Assembly (NCBI GenBank): GCA_964344935.1
Contig: CAYFPL010000005.1
Location: 310,001 to 374,000 of the forward strand
Direction: 5' to 3'
Length of the DNA stretch: 64,000 bases
Source: GCA-2731375 sp964344935
GTDB lineage: Bacteria; Pseudomonadota; Alphaproteobacteria; GCA-2731375
Shown: positions 16,682-25,568 of the stretch, in pieces
How the letters are laid out: every line of letters starts with the position of its first letter
How positions within the stretch are numbered: the first letter of the stretch is position 1
Made by a program: the position numbers and the translations under genes
The notes under the pieces: model-generated
Databases searched by the model: none
Seen by the model: the letters and a program-made list of their open reading frames with translations, nothing else
What the model was told of the DNA's origin: nothing

Positions 16682-16874
16682 GTTGCTTGGGACTTTGACA
16701 GATATTGAGCCATTCCCCGAGCGCGCAATTACGTGTAACAAGCTGATATTAAAGGGTTTTCAAGAAAATCAAGCTGCCGGACCACAAGTCCACTGGTTTG
16801 CCTCCCGAGCGATAACGAAATATCCCGCCAGGCCCGGCCACACGGCGGACCGTTTGATGATGGGAGCAAGAACA

Positions 16875-17822
16875 ATGAGCAAATACCGTAACCGCCTGCC
16901 GCAACTGGATGGCGGGCTGTTTCTGACCGACAGCGGATTGGAAACCACCCTGGTCTTTCACGAGAACTTCGAACTGCCGCATTTCGCCGCCTTTGATCTG
17001 TTGCGGGATCAAAAAGGCGCGGCGGTGCTGCGGGACTATTATCGCACCCACGCCGCCCTGGCGGCCAAGGCTGGCATCGGCTTCGTTCTGGAAACGCCGA
17101 CATGGCGGGCCAGCGCCGATTGGGGCGAGAAATTGGGCTATGGCTCCGACGCCCTCGACGCCGTCAACCGGGAAGCTATCGCCCTGATGGAAGACGTGCG
17201 TCATGAATTCGAGAGCGCGGATACGCCCATGGTGATCAGTGGCCAGATGGGACCCAGGGGCGATGGCTATGACCCCGGAGACATCATGACGCCTGAAGAA
17301 GCCCAGGCCTACCACGGCACCCAGATCGCCACGTTCGTGGGTACCGCGGCCGATATGGTCAACGCCATGACAATCACCAATACGCCCGAGGCCATCGGCA
17401 TCACCCGGGCTGCCCGGGCGGGGGACATGCCCTTGGTCATCGGTTTCACCGTAGAAACCGACGGTCATCTGCCCACCGGCCAGCCGCTGAACGATGCGAT
17501 CGAAGAAGTGGACAGTACCACCGACGGCGGCCCGGCGTACTACATCGTCAATTGTGCCCATCCGACCCATTTCCAGGACAGGCTGGATCACACCGGCGGC
17601 TGGGTGCAACGCATCCGCGGTCTGCGCTGCAATGCTTCGAGTTGCAGTCATGCGGAACTGGACGAGGCGGAGGAACTGGATTCCGGCGATCCCGTGCAGT
17701 TGGCGGCTGAATACCGTGCCATCGTCGACCGCCTGCCTCACATCAATGTATTCGGCGGCTGCTGTGGCACAGATCATCGCCATGTGCAACAGATCAGCGC
17801 CACTTTTTGCGAGGCTGCATAG
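16875..17822 (+). CDS. Homocysteine S-methyltransferase family protein
   Basis: A 315-residue single-domain enzyme of the homocysteine methyltransferase barrel family (Pcc02 type). FLTDSGLETTLVF opens the barrel. The zinc site is built from the Cys in YYIVNCAHPTHF and the double Cys in FGGCCGTDHRH near the C terminus, all three present. The family moves a methyl group from S-methylmethionine, betaine-like donors or SAM to homocysteine. GGGAG at 16862-16866 supports the ATG at 16875; the open frame upstream to 16683 lacks homology. I found no SAM-type riboswitch before it. Donor unknown. Confidence 0.9.
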   Translation: MSKYRNRLPQLDGGLFLTDSGLETTLVFHENFELPHFAAFDLLRDQKGAAVLRDYYRTHAALAAKAGIGFVLETPTWRASADWGEKLGYGSDALDAVNREAIALMEDVRHEFESADTPMVISGQMGPRGDGYDPGDIMTPEEAQAYHGTQIATFVGTAADMVNAMTITNTPEAIGITRAARAGDMPLVIGFTVETDGHLPTGQPLNDAIEEVDSTTDGGPAYYIVNCAHPTHFQDRLDHTGGWVQRIRGLRCNASSCSHAELDEAEELDSGDPVQLAAEYRAIVDRLPHINVFGGCCGTDHRHVQQISATFCEAA

Positions 17823-17872
17823 ACAGCGCAACGTAGAAGGATGTGATCTGACCCAGCCAACTATTGCTGGAA

Positions 17873-17930
17873 GTTGCTGTTGCAATTCCGTGCCTGTGGT
17901 GTTTCATAGCGCGCGGATTGCAACAGCAAC
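17873..17930. repeat. Strong inverted repeat before an SDR gene
   Basis: GTTGCTGTTGCAAT (17873-17886) is perfectly repeated in reverse complement at 17917-17930, and the next three bases inward (CCG/CGG) also pair past a one-base bulge, leaving a loop of about 23 bases. No T-run follows. It lies 25 bases before the SDR start and 50 bases after the methyltransferase stop. It could be a large operator, an RNA leader, or an mRNA end-protecting stem. Confidence 0.55.
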
Positions 17931-17954
17931 ATTCAATTTGGGGATCCGGATTTC

Positions 17955-18719
17955 ATGGATGAATTGGCGGGCAAGGCGGCCCTGGTGACAGGCGCCTCGC
18001 GGGGTATTGGCGCGGCCACGGCACGGGAATTGGCCCGGCGGGGTGTCGGGGTGATGCTTGCGGCGCGTTCGGCACGGGAGATTGAGGCCGGTGCGGCGGA
18101 AATCCAAGGCTCCGGCGGCCAGGCGGCAGCCGTGACTTGCGATGTCGCCAGATACGATGACGTTGCCGCTGCCGTCGAACGCTGCCTGGATGCCTTCGGC
18201 CGGCTGGACATACTGGTCAATAATGCCGGTGTCATTGAACCCATCGGGCCGTTGGCGGATTCGGACCCCGAACAATGGGCAAAGGCCGCGGATATCAACT
18301 TCAAGGGCGTCTACCACGGCCTGCGCGCGGCCCTGCCTGTGATGGTGAAGGGCGGTAGGGGCGTCGTGGTCAACGTCAGTTCCGGCGCGGCCGTCAACGC
18401 TCTTGAAGGCTGGAGCCAATATTGCGCCGGCAAGGCCGCGGCCCTGTCGCTCACCCGCAGTGCTGATCTGGAATATCGCGGCCAGGGCGTCCGTGTCGTA
18501 GGCCTGAGTCCCGGCACGGTGGCGACGGAAATGCAGGTGATCATCAAGGCCTCTGGCGTCAACCCGGTGAGCCAGTTGGACCCCTCCGTGCACATCCCCG
18601 CCGATTGGCCGGCCAAGGCCATAGCCTGGCTCTGCACCGAAGACGCCGCCGAATTCGGCGGCATCGACGTCAACCTGCGCGACGACGGCATCCTGCGCCG
18701 CCTCGGCCTGGGCAGCTAG
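17955..18719 (+). CDS. SDR family oxidoreductase
   Basis: A 254-residue classical short-chain dehydrogenase: TGASRGIGAAT nucleotide motif at residues 13-23, NNAG near residue 88, the Ser of NVSSGAAVN, and the YCAGKAA catalytic Tyr/Lys near residue 155. GLSPGTVATEMQ is the usual post-catalytic loop. It resembles FabG-like and ketone reductases. A GGGGATCC stretch lies before the ATG. It overlaps the convergent amidase gene by four bases at the stop codons. Substrate not predictable. Confidence 0.92.
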   Translation: MDELAGKAALVTGASRGIGAATARELARRGVGVMLAARSAREIEAGAAEIQGSGGQAAAVTCDVARYDDVAAAVERCLDAFGRLDILVNNAGVIEPIGPLADSDPEQWAKAADINFKGVYHGLRAALPVMVKGGRGVVVNVSSGAAVNALEGWSQYCAGKAAALSLTRSADLEYRGQGVRVVGLSPGTVATEMQVIIKASGVNPVSQLDPSVHIPADWPAKAIAWLCTEDAAEFGGIDVNLRDDGILRRLGLGS

Positions 18720-20134
18720 TCCGGTACCCGGTCGAACCAGGGGGCGGCGGCCTCCAGCTGTGCGGCCAGGCGGAACAGGGTCGCCTCATCCCCAAATGGC
18801 GCACCGAAATGAATGCCAACGGGCAGGCCGTCCGTACTCATGTGCAGGGGCAGGGTCATGGCTGGGCAGCCAGTGTTATTATAGAACGGTGTGATGGCGA
18901 TCTCGTCCTGGAACAATACCTGCCAATAGTGATCCAGATCCTTGTCCTGCATGTCGATTGCGCCCAGGGGCAAGGGCGGATGACGCAGGGTGGATGACAG
19001 GATCAGGTCGTAGTCCTCGAAGAAGGCGGCGAACTTCCGGCCCTGTTGATGCAGGATCAAGACCGCCTCGGCATAATCGCCCGCCGTGGCACGAGTGCCT
19101 TCCTGGGCGAAGGCCCAGGTGATCGGCTCCACATCCTGGCCGCTGGGCTCGCGGCCCAGGGCCTCACATCGCAGGCGCACCGTGGTCCAGACATTGCCGG
19201 CGATGATGGCGCGGGAGGCTCTGGTCAAGGCTTCCGTGTCCAGTTCGGGCCGGGCCGGCTCCACCCGGTGGCCCAGGTCCTCGCAAAGCTTGGCGGCGGC
19301 TTCGACGCCCTTGATGCATTCCCGATCCAGCGGTCGGCCGTCGAAACCGTCGCTCATCAAGGCGATGCGCAATTGTCCCGGGTCGGCGCCGACCTCGTCT
19401 GCGAACGGGCGGGCGGGCGGCGGCGCCGCATAAGGATCGCCCGGCGCCGGGCCATGGGTACAATCCATCATGCGGGCTGAATCTCGTACAGATCGGCTGA
19501 CCACATGGCCTGTGGACATGCCGGACCAGCCCTCGCCCACATCCGGGCCGGCGGGGTTACGGCCCCTTGTCGGCTTGACCCCGAACAAACCGCAGTTCGA
19601 GGCGGGGATGCGGATGGAACCGCCACCGTCCGTGGCATGGGCCATGGGCATTATGCCGGCGGCCACCGCCGCGGCCGAGCCGCCCGAGGAACCGCCCGGC
19701 GAATGGCCGGGATTCCAGGGGTTGAGCGTGGCGCCGTGTAATGCCGGCTCGGTCGAGGCGTTCAGGCCCATTTCCGGTGTATTGGTGCGGCCCATGATGA
19801 CAAGGCCGGCGGCCTTGCAGCGTTCGGTATAGGTGGCGTCATGATCGGGTACGAAATCGGCCCATAGCCGGCTGCCGAAAGTACAGGGCTGGCCGGCATC
19901 GAAGGCACCTAAGTCCTTCAGCAAGTATGGGACGCCCTTGAAGGGGCCGTCGCCCACCGGGCCCTGCCGGGCCTGGTCGTATTGCTTGTGGACGATGGCG
20001 TTGAGTTCGCCGTTGACCGCCTCGGCCCGTTCGATGGCGGCTTCCAACACCTCCGCCGCCGAGAGGTCACCCTTGTCGATCGCCTCGGCCAAACCTGTAG
20101 CATCGAAATTCCGATAGTCCGAAAATGAGATCAT
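18716..20134 (-). CDS. Amidase (amidase signature family)
   Basis: A 472-residue enzyme with the amidase-signature core. The catalytic Lys is in GVPYLLKDLGA, the cis-Ser and nucleophile Ser in the Gly/Ser-rich segment GHSPGGSSGGSAAAVAAG, and the Ser-cis-Ser-Lys triad appears complete. Its length fits carboxylic-ester/amide hydrolases such as AtzF or 6-aminohexanoate dimer hydrolase; no GatB partner is near, and the context does not suggest GatA. It hydrolyses a carbon-nitrogen amide bond in an unknown substrate. Probably monocistronic, with a promoter in the short gap before the next gene. Confidence 0.92.
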   Translation of the reverse strand: MISFSDYRNFDATGLAEAIDKGDLSAAEVLEAAIERAEAVNGELNAIVHKQYDQARQGPVGDGPFKGVPYLLKDLGAFDAGQPCTFGSRLWADFVPDHDATYTERCKAAGLVIMGRTNTPEMGLNASTEPALHGATLNPWNPGHSPGGSSGGSAAAVAAGIMPMAHATDGGGSIRIPASNCGLFGVKPTRGRNPAGPDVGEGWSGMSTGHVVSRSVRDSARMMDCTHGPAPGDPYAAPPPARPFADEVGADPGQLRIALMSDGFDGRPLDRECIKGVEAAAKLCEDLGHRVEPARPELDTEALTRASRAIIAGNVWTTVRLRCEALGREPSGQDVEPITWAFAQEGTRATAGDYAEAVLILHQQGRKFAAFFEDYDLILSSTLRHPPLPLGAIDMQDKDLDHYWQVLFQDEIAITPFYNNTGCPAMTLPLHMSTDGLPVGIHFGAPFGDEATLFRLAAQLEAAAPWFDRVPD

Positions 20135-20173
20135 GGCCGCGTCCTCCGTCGGTTCTATTCCCTGAAGGCAATC

Positions 20174-21379
20174 TTAGGTGCTTGCCGAGGGCCGCGCCAG
20201 TTGTGGCTGTTCCCCCACATAACGGGCCCGGGGCCGGATCAGTTCGGGCCGGGCATATTGTTCCTGCGCATGGGCGATCCAGCCGGCGCAGCGGCCGATG
20301 GCGAAGATACCCATGGGCGCCTCCGCCGGCAGCTCCAGGGCGCGCTGCAGCATGACAAGTGCGAAATCCACATTCGGCTGCAGCCCGGTAATCTCCGTCG
20401 CGGCGGCGGCCATTTCCTCCGCCATGGCCAGGGTTTGGTTGCTGCCCACAGAGGCCGCCAAAAGCCGCTGCAGCAAGTGGCAACGGGGATCGGCGCTTGC
20501 ATAAAGCGGATGGCCGAAACCGGGCAGGCGTTCGCCCCGGCGCATGCGAGCAGCCACGGCCGCCGCCGGGCTGTCGGCGCCCGCCACTTCGTCGAACAAA
20601 GCCGCGACCCGGGCCGTGGAGCCGCCATGGCGTGGGCCCTGCAAGGCCGCCAATCCGGCCATAACGGCACCGTATGGCGTGGCCTTGGTGGAGGCGACGC
20701 AGCGCACCGTGAAGGTAGAGGCATTCAATTCGTGATCGGCGCACAGCACCAACGCGGCCCGGATCAGTTTCGCCCCGTCCGGTCCACCACCCCATTTCGC
20801 GCCAAGCTGGGCATGGATCGGCTCGATCGAGGGCGCCTTGGTGGTAAAGCCGGCGGTCAACAGACGCAGCAAATCGGCGCCGGTACGGGCCACGCTGGCG
20901 GCCTGCAGGTTAAAGGCGGCCAGGTCCTGTTCCGCAGCAAGGGGCAACAGAGCCTGGCAGCGGGCGATCCCGGCAAGGGGGGAGGCAAATGGCCCGATAT
21001 CAGGGGCGGGCCTGGCAAAGGGGTCTGCGTCGCCGCATTGCCACAGCAAGCCGGCGACGGCCTCGAGGCTTGAGTTCCGCGCCAGTTCCGTGGCGTCCCG
21101 GCCACGGTAATAGAGATTGCCATCGGCGATCAGAGTAATGGCGGAATCCAGTACTGGGGTGCCGTGCGTCAATGCGGTCGCAGCAATTGTTTCGGTTCCG
21201 GTATCAGTCGATTTGCGCGCCCGCAAGGCCCGAACATCGTCGGCGCGATAGAGCCGGCTGCGCCGCCCTTCTGCCGGTTCGGAACGGATCAGCCCACGGC
21301 TGACATAGGCGTACAAGGTGGCGCGGGAAACATTCAATTCCGCCGCTGCTTCGCGGGCCGAGAGGTAAGGTTTGCTCAT
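20174..21379 (-). CDS. Citrate synthase-like protein with N-terminal DNA-binding domain
   Basis: A 401-residue fusion. Residues 1-55 form a MerR/excisionase-type helix-turn-helix (LSAREAAAELNVSRATLYAYVSRGLI, then RSRLYRADDVRAL). Residues about 70-400 are a citrate/2-methylcitrate synthase fold. In it DHELNASTFTVRC matches the first catalytic His region and ERLPGFGHPLYASADPR the second; the final Asp region is LQPNVDFALVMLQRALEL. The synthase part seems intact, so it may still bind or condense acyl-CoA and oxaloacetate, using that as a regulatory signal. It lies divergent to another citrate-synthase-like gene, with a palindrome just before its own start. Confidence 0.88.
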   Translation of the reverse strand: MSKPYLSAREAAAELNVSRATLYAYVSRGLIRSEPAEGRRSRLYRADDVRALRARKSTDTGTETIAATALTHGTPVLDSAITLIADGNLYYRGRDATELARNSSLEAVAGLLWQCGDADPFARPAPDIGPFASPLAGIARCQALLPLAAEQDLAAFNLQAASVARTGADLLRLLTAGFTTKAPSIEPIHAQLGAKWGGGPDGAKLIRAALVLCADHELNASTFTVRCVASTKATPYGAVMAGLAALQGPRHGGSTARVAALFDEVAGADSPAAAVAARMRRGERLPGFGHPLYASADPRCHLLQRLLAASVGSNQTLAMAEEMAAAATEITGLQPNVDFALVMLQRALELPAEAPMGIFAIGRCAGWIAHAQEQYARPELIRPRARYVGEQPQLARPSAST

Positions 21380-21388
21380 TTTCCCTTT

Positions 21389-21415
21389 ATATTGATTGTA
21401 TGAATCAATATTGAT
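21389..21415. promoter_or_regulatory. Palindromic operator between two citrate-synthase-like genes
   Basis: ATATTGATT (21389-21397) and AATCAATAT (21403-21411) form a perfect nine-base inverted repeat around GTATG. A third half-site overlaps, because ATCAATATTGAT (21404-21415) is itself a perfect palindrome. The site begins ten bases upstream of the start codon of the HTH-citrate synthase gene, over its leader, and about 70 bases before the divergent gene. It is the natural candidate for binding by the HTH fusion protein. Confidence 0.6.
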
Positions 21416-21480
21416 GATCTAAACCACAATATCAGATATGGCCGCAAAGGCAATGCATTCAAAAACAGGAGATTGGATAC

Positions 21481-22581
21481 ATGAGCGTGGCAAGCGAAGG
21501 TCTTGACGGCGTCGTCGCGGCGGAAACGGTCTTGAGCCAGGTGGATGGACAGGCCGGCCGGCTGATCGTGCGCGGCCGGGATATCGAGGAATTGGCCGGT
21601 ACCTATGACATCGCCGACATGGCCGCTCTCCTGTGGGACGGTCTGGCGCCTGGAACGAGCGAGGCAGCCGTGATCCGCGCCGGCCTGGGACAGGGCCGCC
21701 TGCGTGCTGCGGCCATGTTGCCGCAATTGCTGCCCGCCGCCAGCGGCTTAATGCCGATCGAAGGACTACGTCTGGGTCTTTCCATGTATGGGGATAGGGA
21801 TTGCGACCATATGGACCTTTGTGCCGCCGTGCCCGTCTTCACTGCGGCACTGTGGCGCAATGGCCATGGCAAACCGCCCATTACCCCGGATCCAGATCTG
21901 GGACAGAGCGAAGACTTCCTCGCCATGTTGACCGGAGAGCCGGTGGATCAGGCGGCCGCCTGGGCACTGGAAACCTATCTGGTGACCGTGGCGGACCATG
22001 GCCTTAATGCCTCTACCTTCACGGCGCGGGTGGTGGCTTCAACGCGGGCCGGGATCGTCTCTTCCGTGGTCGCCGCGCTCTGCGCGCTGAAGGGCCCTTT
22101 GCACGGCGGCGCACCTGGCCCGGTTCTCGACATGCTGGATGCGATCGGTGATCTGGACGGGGTGCAGCCTTGGCTGGATGGGCAATTCGCCGCCGGCGAA
22201 CGTCTGATGGGCTTTGGCCACCGGGTCTACCGCACCCGCGACCCGCGCGCCGATGTGCTCAAGGGCGTGGTGGCCGACTTGCGCGGCGGCGGCAACCGCA
22301 TTGAACTGGCCGAGGCGGTGGAAGCGGCCATCCTGGCGGAACTGGCCCAGCGCTACCCCAACCGTCGCCTGGACACCAATGTTGAATTCTATACCGCCCT
22401 GGCTCTGGAGGCGGTGGGATTGCCACGGGAACTCTTTACCCTGGCCTTCGCCATGGGCAGAATATTCGGCTGGACGGCGCATGTTTTCGAACAGGAACAA
22501 TCGGGACGCATAATCCGGCCTGCTTCACGCTATGTCGGCCGAGTGCCCGCGGGCCGAACCCTGGCCGCCGTGGCCGGATAA
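21481..22581 (+). CDS. Citrate synthase / 2-methylcitrate synthase family protein
   Basis: A 366-residue protein of the citrate synthase family without a DNA-binding domain. DHGLNASTFTARVVAST carries the first catalytic His, ERLMGFGHRVYRTRDPRADVLK the second His and oxaloacetate-binding Arg, and NRRLDTNVEFYTALALEAVGLP the catalytic Asp. It condenses oxaloacetate with acetyl-CoA, propionyl-CoA or another acyl-CoA. No prpB or prpD genes are adjacent, so a methylcitrate cycle role is not shown. AGGAG lies nine bases before the ATG. Probably controlled by the divergent HTH fusion protein. Confidence 0.9.
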   Translation: MSVASEGLDGVVAAETVLSQVDGQAGRLIVRGRDIEELAGTYDIADMAALLWDGLAPGTSEAAVIRAGLGQGRLRAAAMLPQLLPAASGLMPIEGLRLGLSMYGDRDCDHMDLCAAVPVFTAALWRNGHGKPPITPDPDLGQSEDFLAMLTGEPVDQAAAWALETYLVTVADHGLNASTFTARVVASTRAGIVSSVVAALCALKGPLHGGAPGPVLDMLDAIGDLDGVQPWLDGQFAAGERLMGFGHRVYRTRDPRADVLKGVVADLRGGGNRIELAEAVEAAILAELAQRYPNRRLDTNVEFYTALALEAVGLPRELFTLAFAMGRIFGWTAHVFEQEQSGRIIRPASRYVGRVPAGRTLAAVAG

Positions 22582-22689
22582 TCCGGATAATATTGCCCTT
22601 GAAGTAGCGGTCATCACAGCCGCGACAGACGCAACCGTTTAGGACTATGCTGCCCGAGGAAGGGGCACATCCAGGAACGGGAGCGGGTC

Positions 22690-24765
22690 ATGAAAATTGG
22701 CAAGATCGTCGGTATCATTGTCGTTGTTCTGGTGGTGATCGTTGGCGGCGGCGCGGCCTATCTGGCCAGCCTTGATGTGGACGAATATCGGCCGGAAATC
22801 GCCCAGGCAGCAAAGGATTCCACGGGCCGGGAATTGAAGTTGGAAGGCCCCCTTTCGCTTTCCATTTCTTTGACGCCGACCGTTTCCGGCGAGGGCATCA
22901 GCCTGGCCAACGCCGCATGGGGTTCCCAGCCGCAGATGCTGAGCCTGCGCCGGTTCGAGGTGCAGCTGCAATTGCTGCCGTTGCTGTTCGGCGATCTGCA
23001 GATCAACCGGCTGATCCTGGTGCAGCCGGACATCCTGCTGGAAACCGACAAAGACGGAAAGGGCAACTGGGAATTTGATACCCTGGCCGCCAAGCAGGAC
23101 GGGGCGGCCAAGGCCGGCGATGCGCCATCCGCTGATGCTGGTACCGCGGCCATTCCCCATATCGGCAAGCTGCTAATCGAGGGCGGCCAGTTGACCTATC
23201 GCGACGGGGTCAGCGGCGAAACCACGAAGCTGGCCCTGACCTCCTTGGAAGCCCAGGCCGCTTCCACCTCCGCGCCCCTCAATCTGAAGCTCCAGGCCGT
23301 CTATAACGACATGGCCATGCAAGTTTCGGGTAGCGTCGGCCCCCTGGCGAACGCGCTCTCTCCCAACGAGCCCTTGCAGATCGATCTGACGGCGGAAGGC
23401 CTGGGCCTCACCGCCACCGTCAAGGGCAGCGCCAAGGCGGCCGACGGCACCCTCGACGCCGCCGTACAGGTCTCGGGCGCAAATCTCGCAGGCCTGAAAC
23501 CCCTGGCCGGCGACGCGCTGCCCGCCAACCTGCCTCTCAAGCTCAGCACCCAGGTCAAGGCGGCGGGCGGCAAGGCCGGCTTGAGCGGGCTAAACCTGAC
23601 CTTGGGCAAGACCGACCTTTCGGGTGATGTCAGCATCGACACCACCGGCGAACAGCCCAAGATCACCGCTGATCTGAAAAGCAAGCGCCTGGACCTGACC
23701 GAACTGCAGCCGCCCGGCGCGGCCGGTGATGGCAAGCCTGCCAAGGAATCAGCAAAGAAGAAACAGGACGGCCCCGCCAAGGTCCTGCCCGCCGATCCCC
23801 TGCCTCTCGATGGCCTCAAAGCGGCAGATGCGAACGTGACGATCGCGGTTGCGGAAATCGTGACGCCGAAGATCAATCTCAACGACCTATCGGCCCAGGT
23901 CAAACTGGCGGGCGGTCAACTGGCGCTTAAGCCATTGAGCCTGAACGTGGCCGGTAGTGCGGTAAACCTGGATGCCATGTTCAACGCGGCCCGCAAGGTG
24001 CCCACCGTGGCCTTGAACCTGACGGCGCCAAAGCTGGACGTGGGCCGCCTGCTGCGAGAGACCGAAACCACGGACCTGCTGCAAGGTTCCGGAAACGTCA
24101 AAGTCGCCCTGACGGGCCAGGGTAATTCCGTCGCCGCTATCGCCGGCTCGCTAAACGGCGGTACCAACGTCCTGATGAACGAGGGCAAGGTCAAGACAGA
24201 GGCACTAGACGTCGCCGTGGGCGGTCTGTCCGCTATTGTCGGCATGATGACGTCGGAAAAAAGCGATTGGACGGTTCTGAACTGTGTCGCTTCCCGCTTC
24301 GACATCAAGAATGGCGTTGCAACGTCAAAGGTGCTGCTGGCGGATACGGAATACTCCACCATCGTCGGCGAAGGCAGCATGGATCTAGGCAAGGAGGCCC
24401 TGGCCATGAAGGTCTCGCCGCAGTCAAAGTCGGTAACCTTGAACGTTGCCGTGCCCATAAAAATCGGCGGCACCTTTGCCGAGCCCACCTTCCGGCCCGA
24501 CGAGTTGGCAACCGTGCGCCGTCTGGGCGGCCTTTTGGGCGCGACGCTATTCCCGCCGGCAGCTTTGTTGGCGTTGGGCGATATGGGCAGCGGCGATGAT
24601 AATCCATGCCTGAAGATCGCCAAGGGCGGCGGCAAGAAACCAGCCGCAAAGGCGGCCGAAAAGCCCGCGGTCGAAAGCATGACTGAGAGCGCCACCGAGG
24701 CTGTTAAGGCACCGCTGGAAAGCCTAACCAAGAGCCTCGGCGGCCTGTTCAAGAAGAAAGAATAG
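22690..24765 (+). CDS. AsmA family protein
   Basis: A 691-residue envelope protein. Residues 3-27 form one membrane anchor (IVGIIVVVLVVIVGGGAAYLA), followed by the AsmA N-terminal signature DEYRPEIAQAAKDSTGRELKLEG. The rest is a long, repetitive beta-rich region like other AsmA/TamB-like bridge proteins, and it ends in a Lys/Ala-rich tail. FDIKNGVATSKVLLADTEYSTIVGEGSMDL in the C-terminal half is the AsmA_2-like domain. AsmA-like proteins are thought to carry or assist phospholipid movement between the two membranes. The enoyl-CoA hydratase gene starts 11 bases after the stop. Confidence 0.88.
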   Translation: MKIGKIVGIIVVVLVVIVGGGAAYLASLDVDEYRPEIAQAAKDSTGRELKLEGPLSLSISLTPTVSGEGISLANAAWGSQPQMLSLRRFEVQLQLLPLLFGDLQINRLILVQPDILLETDKDGKGNWEFDTLAAKQDGAAKAGDAPSADAGTAAIPHIGKLLIEGGQLTYRDGVSGETTKLALTSLEAQAASTSAPLNLKLQAVYNDMAMQVSGSVGPLANALSPNEPLQIDLTAEGLGLTATVKGSAKAADGTLDAAVQVSGANLAGLKPLAGDALPANLPLKLSTQVKAAGGKAGLSGLNLTLGKTDLSGDVSIDTTGEQPKITADLKSKRLDLTELQPPGAAGDGKPAKESAKKKQDGPAKVLPADPLPLDGLKAADANVTIAVAEIVTPKINLNDLSAQVKLAGGQLALKPLSLNVAGSAVNLDAMFNAARKVPTVALNLTAPKLDVGRLLRETETTDLLQGSGNVKVALTGQGNSVAAIAGSLNGGTNVLMNEGKVKTEALDVAVGGLSAIVGMMTSEKSDWTVLNCVASRFDIKNGVATSKVLLADTEYSTIVGEGSMDLGKEALAMKVSPQSKSVTLNVAVPIKIGGTFAEPTFRPDELATVRRLGGLLGATLFPPAALLALGDMGSGDDNPCLKIAKGGGKKPAAKAAEKPAVESMTESATEAVKAPLESLTKSLGGLFKKKE

Positions 24766-24776
24766 GCCGGCGTGGC

Positions 24777-25556
24777 ATGAGCGGCGAAATCCTGACAGAA
24801 CGGGCAGGCCACATCGCGACGGTAACTTTGTCTGCGCCGGAACGGCTGAACGCCATGAACCTGGCTATGTGGCAAGGCATCGCGGATGCCTTCCAGCAAT
24901 TGGACGGCGAGGATGACCTGCGTTGCATCATCCTGCGCGGCGCCGGCGAAAGGGCCTTTGCCGCCGGCGCGGATATTGCCGAATTCGCCAAGGAGCGTTT
25001 CGATCGGGACAGCGCACGGGCCTATGGCGGTGTCATGGCGCGCGCCTTGGAAGCGGTGCAGAACTGCCGCCATCCGGTTTTGGCCATGATCCACGGTGCC
25101 TGTGTCGGCGGCGGGTTGGAATTGGCCTGCTGTTGCGATATGCGCATTTGCGGTGGATCCAGCCGTTTTGGCGTACCAGTGAAGAACCTTGGGCTCGTGG
25201 TGGCGCTGAACGAGATGCAGGCCGTTGCCGGCGTGGTCGGCCGGGCCGTTGCCCTGGAAATCGCATTGGAGGGGCGCATCTTCGATGCCAAAGAAGCCTT
25301 GCAAAAAAGCCTCGTGAACCGTGTCGTGGACGACGATAAGGTCACCAGCGAAGCCCTGGCGACGGCCCAGCGCATTGCCGACGGCGCGCCCTTGGTGGCC
25401 CGCTGGCACAAGGCCTTTGCCCGTCGCCTAGGCGAACCGGGGGCCCTGACGGAGGCGGAGATCGAGGAAAGCTACGCCTGCTTTGACACCCAAGATTTCC
25501 AGACCGGTTACAAGGCATTCCTCGCCAAGGCGAAGCCCGACTTCAAGGGCCGCTGA
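24777..25556 (+). CDS. Enoyl-CoA hydratase/isomerase family protein
   Basis: A 259-residue crotonase-fold protein. The oxyanion-hole segments are ERAFAAGADIAEFA (about residue 60) and HGACVGGGLELACCCDMRI (about residue 105). The second catalytic Glu expected in hydratases (near FGVPVKNLGLV) is not in its usual context, since E-x-x-L-G is replaced by VKNLGL, so it may be an isomerase, hydrolase or decarboxylase rather than a hydratase. Starts 11 bases after the AsmA stop and may be read through from it. Confidence 0.87.
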   Translation: MSGEILTERAGHIATVTLSAPERLNAMNLAMWQGIADAFQQLDGEDDLRCIILRGAGERAFAAGADIAEFAKERFDRDSARAYGGVMARALEAVQNCRHPVLAMIHGACVGGGLELACCCDMRICGGSSRFGVPVKNLGLVVALNEMQAVAGVVGRAVALEIALEGRIFDAKEALQKSLVNRVVDDDKVTSEALATAQRIADGAPLVARWHKAFARRLGEPGALTEAEIEESYACFDTQDFQTGYKAFLAKAKPDFKGR

Positions 25557-25568
25557 TACCGAAAGCGA

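Noticed and set aside
16683..16874. N-terminal extension of the homocysteine S-methyltransferase, and a SAM riboswitch in this leader
   Set aside because: The extension has no homology and no ribosome site. I looked for SAM-II and SAH-type motifs in the leader and could not identify one with conserved core bases.
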